Shown piece by piece: positions 1 to 7,841 of a stretch of 64,000 bases of DNA. Each line of letters begins with the position of its first letter. The stretch's first letter is position 1. Source of the stretch: JANXMY01 sp965246745 (GTDB lineage Bacteria; Armatimonadota; Armatimonadia; Armatimonadales; Capsulimonadaceae); NCBI GenBank assembly GCA_965246745.1, contig OZ251980.1:62001-126000 (forward strand). The letters run 5' to 3'. A program made the position numbers and the translations under genes. The notes under the pieces are model-generated. The model had not been told where the DNA came from. It did no database searches and saw only the letters and a list, made by a program, of their open reading frames with translations.

Positions 1-717
1 CTGGTCGGCCTGCAAGCGTGCGCCGATGTTCTGGCCGACGACGACATCGGCGATGTCAATAGACAAAATCTCGAACGCCGTGCCGGCATCGAGTCCTTTG
101 GCGAGAACAGTTTTAGAGATCGCGTCGGGCTTTTCCATCACTTCCAAATGGGTCGCCGCCGAGCCGATGGTGGTGACGATGCCTTCGCCGACCCGCGCCA
201 GAACTGTCTGCTCCCCCGCGCCGCCGACAAACTGGGCGATGTTGGCGCGGACCGTGACCCGCGCAAACGCTTTCATCTCGACGCCGTTTTTGGCGACCCC
301 GGCGACGTTGGGCGTTTCAATCACTTTGGGGTTGACCGACATCTGAACGGCTTCGAGGACATTGCGGCCCGCCAGGTCAATCGCCGCGGCCCGCTCAAAC
401 GGCAGAGGGATTTGGGCGCGGTGCGCGGAAATCAACGCCTGCACGACCCGGTCCACATTGCCGCCGGCCAAATAATGCGTTTCCAGTTGGTTTAAATTGA
501 CCCCGACCCCCGCTTTCACGGCTGCGATCAGCGGCAGGATCACCCGGTCCTGCGGCACCCGCCGCAGCCGCATCCCGATCAGCGAGCCGGGGTTGACCCC
601 GCTGACCCCGGCCGAGATCGCCGTAATCATCAGGCCGAGCGGCACATACCGCAGGATCAGCGAGATGACGATCAGCAGCAAAACGATGACAACGACGACA
701 CCAATCATTCCAGGCAT
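1..717 (-). CDS. floA: Flotillin-like protein FloA, C-terminus beyond the window
   Basis: Reading down from the ATG at 717, the frame stays open for 239 codons to the window edge. A hydrophobic N-terminal segment is followed by GMRLRRVP, the stretch ETHYLAGGNVDRVVQA, FERAAAIDLAGRNVLEAVQM, NPKVIETPNVAGVA, ARVGEGIVTTIG and LDAGTAFEILSIDIADV. These are hallmarks of the FloA/YqfA family, a membrane-anchored scaffold of bacterial lipid microdomains. Family members are about 320-340 residues, so roughly a quarter to a third is missing. The start is supported by a GGGAG site about 6 bases upstream and by a TATAAT box at 746-741. The downstream partner, often an NfeD-like protein, would lie outside the window. 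Confidence 0.93.
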   Translation of the reverse strand, partial: MPGMIGVVVVIVLLLIVISLILRYVPLGLMITAISAGVSGVNPGSLIGMRLRRVPQDRVILPLIAAVKAGVGVNLNQLETHYLAGGNVDRVVQALISAHRAQIPLPFERAAAIDLAGRNVLEAVQMSVNPKVIETPNVAGVAKNGVEMKAFARVTVRANIAQFVGGAGEQTVLARVGEGIVTTIGSAATHLEVMEKPDAISKTVLAKGLDAGTAFEILSIDIADVVVGQNIGARLQADQ

Positions 718-740
718 AAAATTGTCTCCCAACTAGTGTA

Positions 741-746
741 ATTATA
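741..746 (-). promoter_or_regulatory. -10 box for floA
   Basis: TATAAT on the minus strand, 23 bases before the floA ATG. It leaves a short leader that includes the GGGAG ribosome site. No clear -35 box was seen. Confidence 0.5.
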
Positions 747-769
747 GCATATTTACCGGGCGAACAGAA

Positions 770-1444
770 CTATTCCCAAGTCCCGACCAGGCGCGGCGTC
801 CAATGGAGGCGGTCGGCGGCGACGCACAGTGTCCGCAGGCCGAACCAGTCTTCGGGGGGCACGGAGTCGCGGCCGCTGAGATGCAGATGGCCGTACAGGA
901 CGGTCTCGACTTTATGCTGCCTCAGCAGGGGCGCAAAGGCTTCCAGCGGGGGGTAGTGAAGCAGCGCAATTCGGCGCGGGCAGTGCGCGATGGCGTCCAA
1001 GCGCCGGGATAGGCGCAGAACTTCGCGGGCGACGATTTTCTCGCACTGCAAACGCTCGGCGTCGGCGCTGTCCGGGGGGGGCAGGTGCCAGCCGCGCGTG
1101 CCCGCGATGCCGAGCATGCCGTCTTCGGTCACATAGGGCGTGTCGTGGAGGCCGGGAAAGTCCAAAGCGCGGTCGGAGTCCCACCAGTAGTCGTGGTTGC
1201 CTTTGCACAAAACTTTGATGCCGGGCAGGGCCGCCAGCCAGGCTAAATCCACTTCGGCGTCGGCGCGTTTCAGCGCCCACGACAAATCGCCGGGCATCAG
1301 CAATAAATCGCCGGGTTCCACCACCGCCCGGCAGGCCCGCGCGATTTTGGCCGGGTGATCATGCCAGTGCGTCCCAAAAATGTCCATCGGCTTCGGCTTC
1401 GCCCCCGACAGGTGCGTGTCCGCCAGTCCCCAGATTCGCCGCAT
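770..1444 (-). CDS. Calcineurin-like metallophosphoesterase
   Basis: A 224-residue protein read from the ATG at 1444. It carries the metal-binding motifs of the metallophosphoesterase superfamily: DTHLS near residue 8, MPGDLSW near residue 50, KGNHDYWW near residue 75, LLHYPP and YGHLH near the C-terminus. It resembles YkuE/CpdA-type stand-alone phosphoesterases; the substrate cannot be told. The longer open frame up to 1990 is antisense to the GAF-PAS gene and lacks family similarity, so the internal start is preferred. A TATAAT box ends 7 bases before this ATG, which suggests a leaderless message. It is divergent from the GAF-PAS gene. Confidence 0.85.
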   Translation of the reverse strand: MRRIWGLADTHLSGAKPKPMDIFGTHWHDHPAKIARACRAVVEPGDLLLMPGDLSWALKRADAEVDLAWLAALPGIKVLCKGNHDYWWDSDRALDFPGLHDTPYVTEDGMLGIAGTRGWHLPPPDSADAERLQCEKIVAREVLRLSRRLDAIAHCPRRIALLHYPPLEAFAPLLRQHKVETVLYGHLHLSGRDSVPPEDWFGLRTLCVAADRLHWTPRLVGTWE

Positions 1445-1451
1445 AGCATGG

Positions 1452-1495
1452 ATTATACCTGCTGCCGTCCGCCGGCAGGGTTTGTCTGGTATAAT
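1452..1495. promoter_or_regulatory. Divergent promoter pair
   Basis: Minus-strand TATAAT at 1457-1452 lies 7 bases before the phosphoesterase ATG. Plus-strand TGGTATAAT (extended -10, TATAAT at 1490-1495) faces the GAF-PAS gene 45 bases further on. No convincing -35 boxes; the intervening sequence contains a GCCGGC-rich inverted repeat. Confidence 0.55.
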
Positions 1496-1540
1496 ACAAC
1501 TGTTCTGCTGCTGAACTCTCACCCAGAAAGCCGAAGACTT

Positions 1541-2662
1541 ATGGCCCCTGACCCTGTTCAAGACCCCGCCCGGCTGGCCGCGCTCCGCAAAACCGCGCTG
1601 CTCGACACCCCGACCGAGGAAGCGTTTGACCGCTTGACCCGCCTGGCCGTGCGCCTGCTCGGCGCTCCTGTCGCGCTGGTGTCTTTGGTGGACGCCGACC
1701 GCCAGTTCTTCAAAAGCGCGGTTGGGCTGCCCGCAAAGTACGCGGAAGCCCGGCAAACCCCGCTGTCCCACTCTTTCTGCAAGCACACGGTGGTCAGCCA
1801 AAAACCGCTGATTGTTCCCGATGCCCGTCATCACGCCGTGCTTAAAGACAACGAGGCGATCCGGGACATCGGGGTGGAAGCCTATGCCGGCTTTCCCCTG
1901 ACCACGGCGGCAGGGGATACGCTCGGCGCGTTCTGCGTGATTGACACCCATCCGCGCGAATGGTCGCTGGACGAGTTTGAAGCGCTGCAAGACTTGACCG
2001 CCCTGGTGATGTCCGAAATCGAGCTGCGGACCACCCTGCGGCAGCGCGACGAGCTGGCCGCCCGGATTGAAACGCTGGCGGCGGAAAAAGCCGCCGTTTT
2101 ATCCGCCCAGGAGCGGGAGCGAACGGCGCTGCTGGAAGCGACCCTGCACGGCCTGTACGGAATGGACGCGCAGGGACGGTGCACTTATATCAACAGCGCC
2201 GGGGCGCAGCTTTTCGGCTGGACCCCGGAAGAGCTGCGCGGACGGGACATGCACGCGGTCATTCACCATTCCCGCGCCGACGGCACGCCGCGCACGCTGG
2301 AAGACGACCCGATTCAGAGGGCGATTTCCCAGGGGCGGCGCTGCCGGGTGGACGACGATGTGTTTTGGCGGCGCGACGGCAAGCCGATGCCGGTGGAATA
2401 CTCGGCGGCCCCGGTGATCGTGGACAGCCGGCCCCACGGCGCGGTGGTGGCGTTCGCCCCGCGCACGGACAAGCGCTCCCTGCTCGGCGTTCACCGCGAC
2501 ATGGCCCGCTTCACGTCCGGCGAGCTGCGTCCGGCGCTCGAGGCTCTCGCCGCCGACCTTCAGCGCCTGCGCCCTACCTGCCGGGGTCCCCAACTCGAGA
2601 TGGCGCAGTCTCTCGGCGCACACTTGCAGGCTTTGGCGGCAAAAGTCGCGGAGATCGGCTGA
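1541..2662 (+). CDS. GAF-PAS sensory protein without an output domain
   Basis: A 373-residue protein. Residues 1-160 form a GAF domain (LLDTPTEEAFDRLTRLAV at the start, then DADRQFFKS, LSHSFCKHTV, GFPLTTAAGDTLGAFCVID), of the kind found in front of histidine kinases and diguanylate cyclases. A coiled-coil linker (about 170-220) leads into a PAS domain (about 220-335; TYINSAGAQLFGWTPEELRG, then GKPMPVEYSAAPV). The last 50 residues have no kinase, GGDEF or EAL motif. The ATG at 1541 is chosen because upstream codons overlap the divergent promoter. It probably binds a small ligand and signals through a partner protein, but no partner is visible nearby. Confidence 0.8.
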   Translation: MAPDPVQDPARLAALRKTALLDTPTEEAFDRLTRLAVRLLGAPVALVSLVDADRQFFKSAVGLPAKYAEARQTPLSHSFCKHTVVSQKPLIVPDARHHAVLKDNEAIRDIGVEAYAGFPLTTAAGDTLGAFCVIDTHPREWSLDEFEALQDLTALVMSEIELRTTLRQRDELAARIETLAAEKAAVLSAQERERTALLEATLHGLYGMDAQGRCTYINSAGAQLFGWTPEELRGRDMHAVIHHSRADGTPRTLEDDPIQRAISQGRRCRVDDDVFWRRDGKPMPVEYSAAPVIVDSRPHGAVVAFAPRTDKRSLLGVHRDMARFTSGELRPALEALAADLQRLRPTCRGPQLEMAQSLGAHLQALAAKVAEIG

Positions 2663-2706
2663 CGCACGCCCCCGCGCCGGAATTGCCGGGCCGCCCGATT
2701 GCCGGG

Positions 2707-2712
2707 TATACT
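2707..2712 (+). promoter_or_regulatory. -10 box for the tRNA-Glu-like gene
   Basis: GGGTATACT; TATACT ends 7 bases before the first base of the predicted tRNA acceptor stem, so transcription would begin at or next to the mature 5' end. Confidence 0.5.
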
Positions 2713-2719
2713 TGATTCC

Positions 2720-2796
2720 GGCCCATTCGTCCAGCCCGGCCCAGGACGCCGCGCTTCTCGGCGCGGAAACCGGCGGTTCAAATCCCCGATGGGCTA
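2720..2796 (+). tRNA. tRNA-Glu-like gene (anticodon probably CTC) with two extra bases
   Basis: The acceptor strands 2720-2726 and 2789-2795 pair over 7 bp (one G-U). D-arm stems GTCC/GGAC at 2729-2732 and 2744-2747, the TTCGTCCAG entry sequence, a 4-base variable loop and TTCAAAT in the T loop all match tRNA-Glu. Two departures stand out: the anticodon stem CCGCG/CGCGG (2749-2753 / 2762-2766) closes an 8-base loop instead of 7, and the T stem pairs fully only if C2774 is bulged out. CCA is not encoded. It is either an unusual functional tRNA, a decayed gene, or a sequence with two insertion errors. Confidence 0.5.
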
Positions 2797-2808
2797 GGCG
2801 AACCCCCG

Positions 2809-2832
2809 GCCGGGCGTTGACGAACGCCCGGC
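2809..2832 (+). terminator. Hairpin between tRNA-Glu-like gene and pyk
   Basis: A perfect 10-bp stem (2809-2818 with 2823-2832) and a 4-base loop, not followed by a T-run. It could end the tRNA transcript or process its 3' end. Confidence 0.45.
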
Positions 2833-2839
2833 AATGCGT

Positions 2840-2845
2840 TATAAT
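2840..2845 (+). promoter_or_regulatory. -10 box of a leaderless pyk promoter
   Basis: TATAAT followed by six bases (CAACCC) and then the pyk ATG, with no ribosome site between. Transcription would start on or beside the start codon. Confidence 0.6.
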
Positions 2846-2851
2846 CAACCC

Positions 2852-4288
2852 ATGCGCCGAACAAAAATTGTCTGCACCATCGGTCCGGCCACCCGCTCGC
2901 CGGAAAACCTGCGCTTGCTGGTGCAGGCGGGCATGAACGTCGCCCGGCTGAACTTTTCGCACGGAACCCATGCCGAGCATGCGGCAGTCGCGGCGTCGCT
3001 GCGGGAAATCGCGGCGGACCTCGGCGTTCCCCTGGCGCTGCTGCAAGACCTGTCGGGGCCGAAAGTGCGGGTCGGGACTGTCGCCGGCGACGGGGTGCGG
3101 CTGGTGCCGGGCGCGGCGCTGACGCTGACAATGGACGATGTGCCGGGCGACGAGCATGAGGTCAACCTGCCGGTGCCGGAGATTTTTGAGGCCGTCACTC
3201 CCGGCACGCACTTGATGCTCGACGACGGGCTGCTGGAGCTGGTCGTCAAGTCCAAGCGGCGCGGGGTTTTGGTCTGCGAAGTGGTGGTCGGCGGACTGCT
3301 GACATCCCACAAAGGAGTCAATGTCCCCGGCGTTTCGCTGCCGATTGCCGCCGTCACCGACAAAGATTTGGAAGACCTGAAGTTCGGTATCGCTCAGAAA
3401 GTGGACTATGTCGCGGCGTCGTTCGTGAAAACGTCCGATGACATTGCCGTCCTGCGCGGGGTTTGCGAAGCGGCCCGCGCGAAAATCCCGATTATCGCCA
3501 AAATCGAGAAGCATGAAGCCATCGGCAACATTGACTCGATCATGGACGCGGTAGACGGCATCATGGTCGCGCGGGGCGACCTCGGGGTCGAAGTGCCGCT
3601 TGACGAAGGCCCGATCATCCAAAAAATGCTGATTCATAAATCCAACCGCGCCGGCAAGCCGGTGATCACGGCGACGCAGATGCTCGATTCAATGATCCGC
3701 AACCCGCGCCCGACCCGCGCGGAAGTATCGGATGTGGCGAACGCCATTTTCGACGGCACGGACGCCGTGATGCTGTCGGGCGAGACCGCAATGGGCGCAT
3801 ATCCGTTTGAGACTGTGCGGATGATGGCGAAGATTGCGACTCACACCGAGTCTTCGATGGACTACGCCAAGATTTTAGACGAGAAAATGCGCTTCGATAC
3901 CGGGCAGTCCATCACCGGGGCCATCGGACAGGCGACCTGCGACATCGCGCAGGATTTGAACTGCACGGCGATTTTGACCGCTTCGGCGACCGGCCGCACC
4001 GCGCGGGTGGTGTCCCGCTACCGGCCCCGCGCCCCGATCATCTGCGCGACCAATCGGACGGAGACGTATCAGCGCTTGGCGCTCGTTTGGGGGGTTCAGC
4101 CGGTGATGGTAGACATCGCCGACGACTCCGACAGCATGATGCAGGCGTGCATTGACGCCGCGTCCCGCACGGGCTTCGTCAAAAACGAAGACACGGTGGT
4201 GCTTACGGGCGGCGTGCCCGTCGGCCGGCCCGGCTCGACCAATTTCATCAAAATCCACCGTATCGGCCAGCCTCTGCGCCCCGAATGA
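2852..4288 (+). CDS. pyk: Pyruvate kinase
   Basis: A 478-residue protein that transfers phosphate from phosphoenolpyruvate to ADP in the last step of glycolysis. It begins MRRTKIVCTIGPATRSPENL, has NFSHGTHAEH, DLSGPKVRVG, the K-binding and catalytic region IAKIEKHEAIGNID, the signature MVARGDLGVEVP, TATQMLDSMIRNPRPTRAEV, and a C-terminal allosteric domain. Length and motif order are normal for the short bacterial form, with no extra C-terminal PEP-utiliser domain. The ATG at 2852 is chosen over an upstream ATG at 2834 because the family starts there and the TATAAT box lies just before it. The DivIC-like gene follows after 27 bases. Confidence 0.97.
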   Translation: MRRTKIVCTIGPATRSPENLRLLVQAGMNVARLNFSHGTHAEHAAVAASLREIAADLGVPLALLQDLSGPKVRVGTVAGDGVRLVPGAALTLTMDDVPGDEHEVNLPVPEIFEAVTPGTHLMLDDGLLELVVKSKRRGVLVCEVVVGGLLTSHKGVNVPGVSLPIAAVTDKDLEDLKFGIAQKVDYVAASFVKTSDDIAVLRGVCEAARAKIPIIAKIEKHEAIGNIDSIMDAVDGIMVARGDLGVEVPLDEGPIIQKMLIHKSNRAGKPVITATQMLDSMIRNPRPTRAEVSDVANAIFDGTDAVMLSGETAMGAYPFETVRMMAKIATHTESSMDYAKILDEKMRFDTGQSITGAIGQATCDIAQDLNCTAILTASATGRTARVVSRYRPRAPIICATNRTETYQRLALVWGVQPVMVDIADDSDSMMQACIDAASRTGFVKNEDTVVLTGGVPVGRPGSTNFIKIHRIGQPLRPE

Positions 4289-4315
4289 GACTTCCTAAAG
4301 TGAGACTGTCTCGCC

Positions 4316-4774
4316 ATGACTGACGAACTTGCACCGCGCCGCGCGGCCCGCCGCCGGACCCGCGCCCGCCGCCCGCGCCCTATTCCCGGTTTGTGGGCAC
4401 GCATTGCGCTGTTACTGGGCCTCATCGCCGTGGCCGCGTTTTTCGCCGTCTGCCTGGTCACCAAAGCCGTCAAGCCTTACCGCGAGGCGACCCGGCAGAC
4501 GGCGCAGCTTACCGAGACGCGCCGCCGGACCGCTTTGCTTGCGGCCCGCAACGCACGCCTCGAGCGCCGGGTCGCGTACCTTCGCACCTCGGACGGGGTG
4601 GCGTCCGAAGCCCGCCGCATGGGCCTTCTGCGCCCCGGCGAATATCCCATTGTTGTGGAGGGCCTGCAAGGCCGCCCGGACCTCGGCGAAAGCCGGGCCG
4701 AGGCTGACCCTGCCCCCGCCGCTTCCCCGCCCGGCCCGCTCCGCCGCTTCTGGCAGCACCTGGCAGGGCGCTAA
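4316..4774 (+). CDS. DivIC/FtsB-like septum formation initiator
   Basis: A 152-residue bitopic membrane protein. A basic, Arg-rich cytoplasmic tail (residues 1-24) precedes one transmembrane helix (about 25-48), then a coiled coil with repeated Arg/Leu/Ala heptads (about 55-90) and the short region EARRMGLLRPGEYPIVVEG typical of the FtsB/DivIC family. These proteins join FtsL and FtsQ/DivIB in the divisome. The C-terminal Pro-rich tail is variable. It sits between pyk and rng with gaps of 27 bases on both sides, so co-transcription is likely. The family call rests on the TM, coiled-coil and GLxxPGE pattern. Confidence 0.75.
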   Translation: MTDELAPRRAARRRTRARRPRPIPGLWARIALLLGLIAVAAFFAVCLVTKAVKPYREATRQTAQLTETRRRTALLAARNARLERRVAYLRTSDGVASEARRMGLLRPGEYPIVVEGLQGRPDLGESRAEADPAPAASPPGPLRRFWQHLAGR

Positions 4775-4801
4775 TTTTCAAGAATTGAGTTTACGCACGT
4801 T

Positions 4802-6580
4802 ATGGCCAAAGAAATCATTGTCAATGTAGATCACCGGGAAACGCGCATTGCGGTTCTGGTGGACAAGCAGCTTACCGAGCTGCATGTGGAGCGCGAGCAG
4901 CGCGTCGTCGGCAATCTGTACAAAGCCAAAGTGGACAACGTCCTGCCCGGCATGGACGCGGCGTTTGTCGAGATCGGCCTGGAGCGCAACGCGTTTTTGT
5001 ATGTCGCCGACATTCTGCCCGAAGACGACGAAGACGGCGGGCCGAGGCGAAACCGCCGCGACCTGCATATCACCGATTTGGTGAAGCGCGGCGATCAGCT
5101 TTTGGTTCAAGTCGTCAAAGGCCCGCGCTCGACCAAAGGCTCCCGCGTGTCGTCGCGCGTTTCCCTGCCGGGCCGCTTTCTGGTGCTGATGCCCGATGCC
5201 AACAACCTCGGCGTTTCGCGCAAAATCGAGGACGGCAAAGAGCGGGACCGCCTGAAAAAAATTGTGCAGAAGTTCCGGCAGCAGGGGACGGGCGTGATTG
5301 TCCGCACCGAGTCCGAAGGCCGCACGGCGGCGGAGCTTCGGCTGGACTACTTGATGCTGCTGGAAACATGGAACGCGATCCAAGCGAAAGCGAAGATCAC
5401 GCCCGCGCCGGCGCTGATCCATCAAGACATGGGCTTGGTGCTGAAGATTTTACGGGACGCGTTCGGCTCGGATGTCAGCCGCCTCGTGATTGACTCGCCG
5501 ACCGACTACGCCGGGGCGCATGAGATCATCGCCCGGCTTTCTCCTGACCTGCAAGACCGGATCGAGCTGTACGACGGCGACAAGCCGATCTTTGAGCAGT
5601 TTAAAATCGAGGCCGATGTCGAGCGTCTCCTTCAGCGCAAAGTCCCGCTGCCGTCGGGCGGCTCCCTGATTATTGACCAAACCGAGGCGTTGGTCTCGAT
5701 TGATGTCAACTCCGGCAAGTTCACGGGGTCGGTCGGCCTGTCCGATACCATTTTGAAGACCAACTTGGAAGCCACCGAGGAGATTGCCCGGCAGCTTCGC
5801 CTGCGCGATCTCGGCGGCATGATTGTTTTGGATTTTATTGACATGGACAGCGCCCGCGACAAAAAAGCGGTCATGGATGCGTTTGTGAAAGCGCTCAAAG
5901 ATGATCGGTCGCGCACCAAAATCTCGTCCATCTCGGCGCTGGGCCTTATTGAAATGACCCGCAAGCGGACCGGCGAGACGGTAGACACGGCGATGACTGA
6001 AATCTGCCCATACTGCCACGGCCTCGGGCGGGTCGACTCCGCCGAAACGGTCAGTTTGGAAGTCGAGCGCGAATTACGCAAGCTGGCCGCGACCACGCCG
6101 CATGAAGCGTTTGTGGTCAGCGCCCACCCGGATGTCTGCGCCCATCTGGTCGGCGCTCAGGGCGAGGATATTGAAGAGCTGGAGCGTCAGCTTCACCGCT
6201 CGATTTATGTCCGCGCCGTGCCGTCGTGGCACCATGTCGAGAAGTTCGATATTGACCCCGGCTCGCTCCAAAAGTTCGAGCAGCCCTTGTCGCCGCCGCG
6301 CCGGGGCCAGATTGTCGAAGTGCAGGTCGGCCGCGACGATCCCCATGCCGACCGCGCCCCGTGGGCGACCGGCCATCTATTGCCCCAGCGGGCGTACCAG
6401 ATTGAGCTGACCAACGGCGCTCGGTACGGCGGCCAGACCGTCAAAGTGCGCCTCACCGATGTCCGCCGCTCCGTCGCCATCGGCGACGTGCTGATGAGCG
6501 GCAGCGGCAAAAGCGCCGGCGGCAACGGCAATGGAAACAACGGCGGCAACAACGGTAATCGCGAGCGGGTGGGGGCGTAG
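4802..6580 (+). CDS. rng: Ribonuclease G/E family endoribonuclease
   Basis: A 592-residue enzyme that makes single-strand cuts in rRNA precursors and mRNA. It starts MAKEIIVNVDHRETRIAVL, has an S1 RNA-binding domain (about 35-125; LPGMDAAFVEIGLERNAFLY), the 5'-sensor/RNase H-like region, the catalytic Mg-binding stretches SIDVNSGKFTG and MIVLDFIDMDS, and the zinc-link motif CPYCHGLGRV. The C-terminus is a short Gly/Asn-rich tail, not the long degradosome scaffold of Proteobacterial RNase E, so it is closer to RNase G in size. A hairpin follows. Its position just upstream of rplU-rpmA is common in many bacteria. Confidence 0.95.
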   Translation: MAKEIIVNVDHRETRIAVLVDKQLTELHVEREQRVVGNLYKAKVDNVLPGMDAAFVEIGLERNAFLYVADILPEDDEDGGPRRNRRDLHITDLVKRGDQLLVQVVKGPRSTKGSRVSSRVSLPGRFLVLMPDANNLGVSRKIEDGKERDRLKKIVQKFRQQGTGVIVRTESEGRTAAELRLDYLMLLETWNAIQAKAKITPAPALIHQDMGLVLKILRDAFGSDVSRLVIDSPTDYAGAHEIIARLSPDLQDRIELYDGDKPIFEQFKIEADVERLLQRKVPLPSGGSLIIDQTEALVSIDVNSGKFTGSVGLSDTILKTNLEATEEIARQLRLRDLGGMIVLDFIDMDSARDKKAVMDAFVKALKDDRSRTKISSISALGLIEMTRKRTGETVDTAMTEICPYCHGLGRVDSAETVSLEVERELRKLAATTPHEAFVVSAHPDVCAHLVGAQGEDIEELERQLHRSIYVRAVPSWHHVEKFDIDPGSLQKFEQPLSPPRRGQIVEVQVGRDDPHADRAPWATGHLLPQRAYQIELTNGARYGGQTVKVRLTDVRRSVAIGDVLMSGSGKSAGGNGNGNNGGNNGNRERVGA

Positions 6581-6588
6581 GTAAAGAT

Positions 6589-6623
6589 GCGGGAGCGCGT
6601 GGGATTAAAATCCCACACGCTCT
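6589..6623 (+). terminator. Hairpin after rng
   Basis: GCGTGGGAT ... ATCCCACACGC with a short A/T loop, centred near 6605, directly after the rng stop. Not followed by a strong T-run, so termination may be partial. Confidence 0.45.
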
Positions 6624-6643
6624 TCGGCTCTTCACAAACCCTC

Positions 6644-6856
6644 ATGCAAACCGAAGACGATTATAAGTTTGCGCTTGCTCAGGTTGACGCCCTTTCCGAT
6701 GCTGACGAAGGCACAGACGAATTTGACCGCTTGGACGTTCTCGTGACGCTCATTGAAGCCTACGAAGCCAAGCATTATCGTATCGGCCCTCCCAGCTTTG
6801 AGGCGGCGGTGGACTACGAAATGGAAAAACGCGGCATCAGTCGTGGAAGCATTTAG
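6644..6856 (+). CDS. HigA-like antitoxin N-terminal domain, truncated
   Basis: A 70-residue protein starting MQTEDDYKFALAQVDAL, followed by EGTDEFDRLDVLVTLIEAYE and KHYRIGPPSFEAAVDYEMEK. This matches the N-terminal extension of HigA-type antitoxins, which normally continues into an HTH DNA-binding domain. Here the frame stops right after that extension, so the HTH is missing. No HigB toxin gene is next to it. It may be a remnant or a stand-alone small protein. The ATG at 6644 fits the family; the in-frame upstream ATG at 6587 lies in the rng terminator. Its codon use and lower GC differ slightly from the neighbours. Confidence 0.6.
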   Translation: MQTEDDYKFALAQVDALSDADEGTDEFDRLDVLVTLIEAYEAKHYRIGPPSFEAAVDYEMEKRGISRGSI

Positions 6857-6891
6857 CGCGGCAGGGCAATCAAAAGATTGCTCTAGGACGC

Positions 6892-6921
6892 TTGACAAAC
6901 AGCCCTGCGCTGTGTCATACT
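6892..6921 (+). promoter_or_regulatory. Promoter of the rplU-rpmA operon
   Basis: TTGACA at 6892-6897, an 18-base spacer, and CATACT at 6916-6921. It leaves a leader of about 70 bases before rplU, with room for ribosomal-protein feedback. A small hairpin (GCAATC AAAA GATTGC) lies just upstream near 6868. Confidence 0.65.
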
Positions 6922-6996
6922 AACTCCCGTTGTCTTAGGGCAAACACTTTGAATTCTTACTCAGAAGTTCGCACGCGCGAAAGGATACGCTGTCTT

Positions 6997-7308
6997 ATGT
7001 ACGCGATTGTCAGGTCCGGCGGCAAGCAATACCGGGTCGAAGAAAAAAACATTCTCACGGTGGATAAATTCGAGGCCGAAGCCGGCGCGACGATGACGCT
7101 CGGCGAAGTGCTGTACCTCGGCGGGGACAACCCGCAGTGGGGCAAGCCGACGGTCGAGGGCGCAAGCGTCACTGTGACGGTTTTGGAGCAGACCAAAGGC
7201 AAAAAGATTGATGCCTTTACGTTTAAGCCCAAAAAGAACATCCACAAGCACTGGGGCCACCGGCAGCAGCTTACCCGCGTTCGGGTCGAGTCCATCTCGG
7301 CGGGCTGA
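6997..7308 (+). CDS. rplU: 50S ribosomal protein L21
   Basis: A 103-residue protein starting MYAIVRSGGKQYRVEE, with the L21 landmarks KFEAEAGA, LGEVLYLGGD, KGKKIDAFTFKPKKN and a C-terminal KHWGHRQQLTRVRV. It binds 23S rRNA in the large subunit. The ATG at 6997 has an AAAGGA ribosome site and is the canonical start; the longer frame from 6892 includes promoter sequence. rpmA follows after 30 bases, the usual operon order. Confidence 0.97.
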   Translation: MYAIVRSGGKQYRVEEKNILTVDKFEAEAGATMTLGEVLYLGGDNPQWGKPTVEGASVTVTVLEQTKGKKIDAFTFKPKKNIHKHWGHRQQLTRVRVESISAG

Positions 7309-7338
7309 TTTTCGGCGCGAGTTTTTAGGAGTTAAACA

Positions 7339-7632
7339 ATGGCACATAAAAAAGGGGTCGGCTCGACCCGAAACGGGCGCGACAGCAACCCGAAAATGCT
7401 GGGCGTCAAAGAGTTCGCCGGCGAGCATGTCAAAGCCGGGCATATTTTGATCCGGCAGCGCGGCACGCAGTTCGATCCCGGCGTCAATGTCGGTATGGGC
7501 CGCGACCATACGCTGTACTCGCTGATTGAAGGCTACGTCAAGTTCGAGGGCAAAAGCAAGGAAACACGCCGCATCTCCGTGTATCCAACGGCTCCCGCGC
7601 CCGCGCCGACCGGCTTGCAGCTTGTTGACTAG
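7339..7632 (+). CDS. rpmA: 50S ribosomal protein L27
   Basis: A 97-residue protein starting MAHKKGVGSTRNGRDSNPK, then GHILIRQRGTQFDPGVNVG and the GRDHTLYSLIEGYVKFE region. Its N-terminus reaches the peptidyl-transferase centre. No N-terminal cleavage extension (as in Firmicutes) is present. An Ala/Pro-rich tail of about 12 residues follows the conserved core. TTAGGAGTTAAACA just upstream is a good ribosome site. It is co-transcribed with rplU and ends before a strong terminator. Confidence 0.97.
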   Translation: MAHKKGVGSTRNGRDSNPKMLGVKEFAGEHVKAGHILIRQRGTQFDPGVNVGMGRDHTLYSLIEGYVKFEGKSKETRRISVYPTAPAPAPTGLQLVD

Positions 7633-7650
7633 TTTTGAGTGATTGAAGAA

Positions 7651-7687
7651 GCCCGCTTTCTGCTGTGTGTAGAAGGCGGGCTTTTTT
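7651..7687 (+). terminator. Rho-independent terminator of rplU-rpmA
   Basis: An 11-bp stem (GCCCGCTTTCT with AGAAGGCGGGC), a 9-base loop and a run of six T. Confidence 0.9.
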
Positions 7688-7698
7688 GTGAATAAAAG

Positions 7699-7818
7699 CA
7701 GGGACAGAAGACGCCACGGAATTAATTCCGAGGCTCGGGCAAACAGTGTCGAAGCGACACAAGAGCGATCACGGTTGTTTTCTTTCTTCCGTCGCTTCAA
7801 CGGCGGCGTCTGTCCCTG
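7699..7818. repeat. Palindromic intergenic repeat, family 1, copy 1
   Basis: The ends are imperfect inverted repeats: CAGGGACAGA..GACGCC at the left and GGCGTCTGTCCCTG at the right. Inside are the palindrome CCACGGAATTAATTCCGAGG and the hairpin GTGTCGAAGCGACAC. The block 7713-7760 closely matches 53758-53805, so this is a dispersed element, perhaps a MITE without coding capacity. It overlaps the 5' end of the longest possible DedA frame. Confidence 0.6.
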
Positions 7819-7841
7819 CTTCCGAGGAGAACAAACCACAG

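Noticed and set aside
2099..3637. 512-codon open frame on the minus strand
   Set aside because: Antisense to GAF-PAS and pyk, and runs through the tRNA-Glu-like gene; no family similarity seen.
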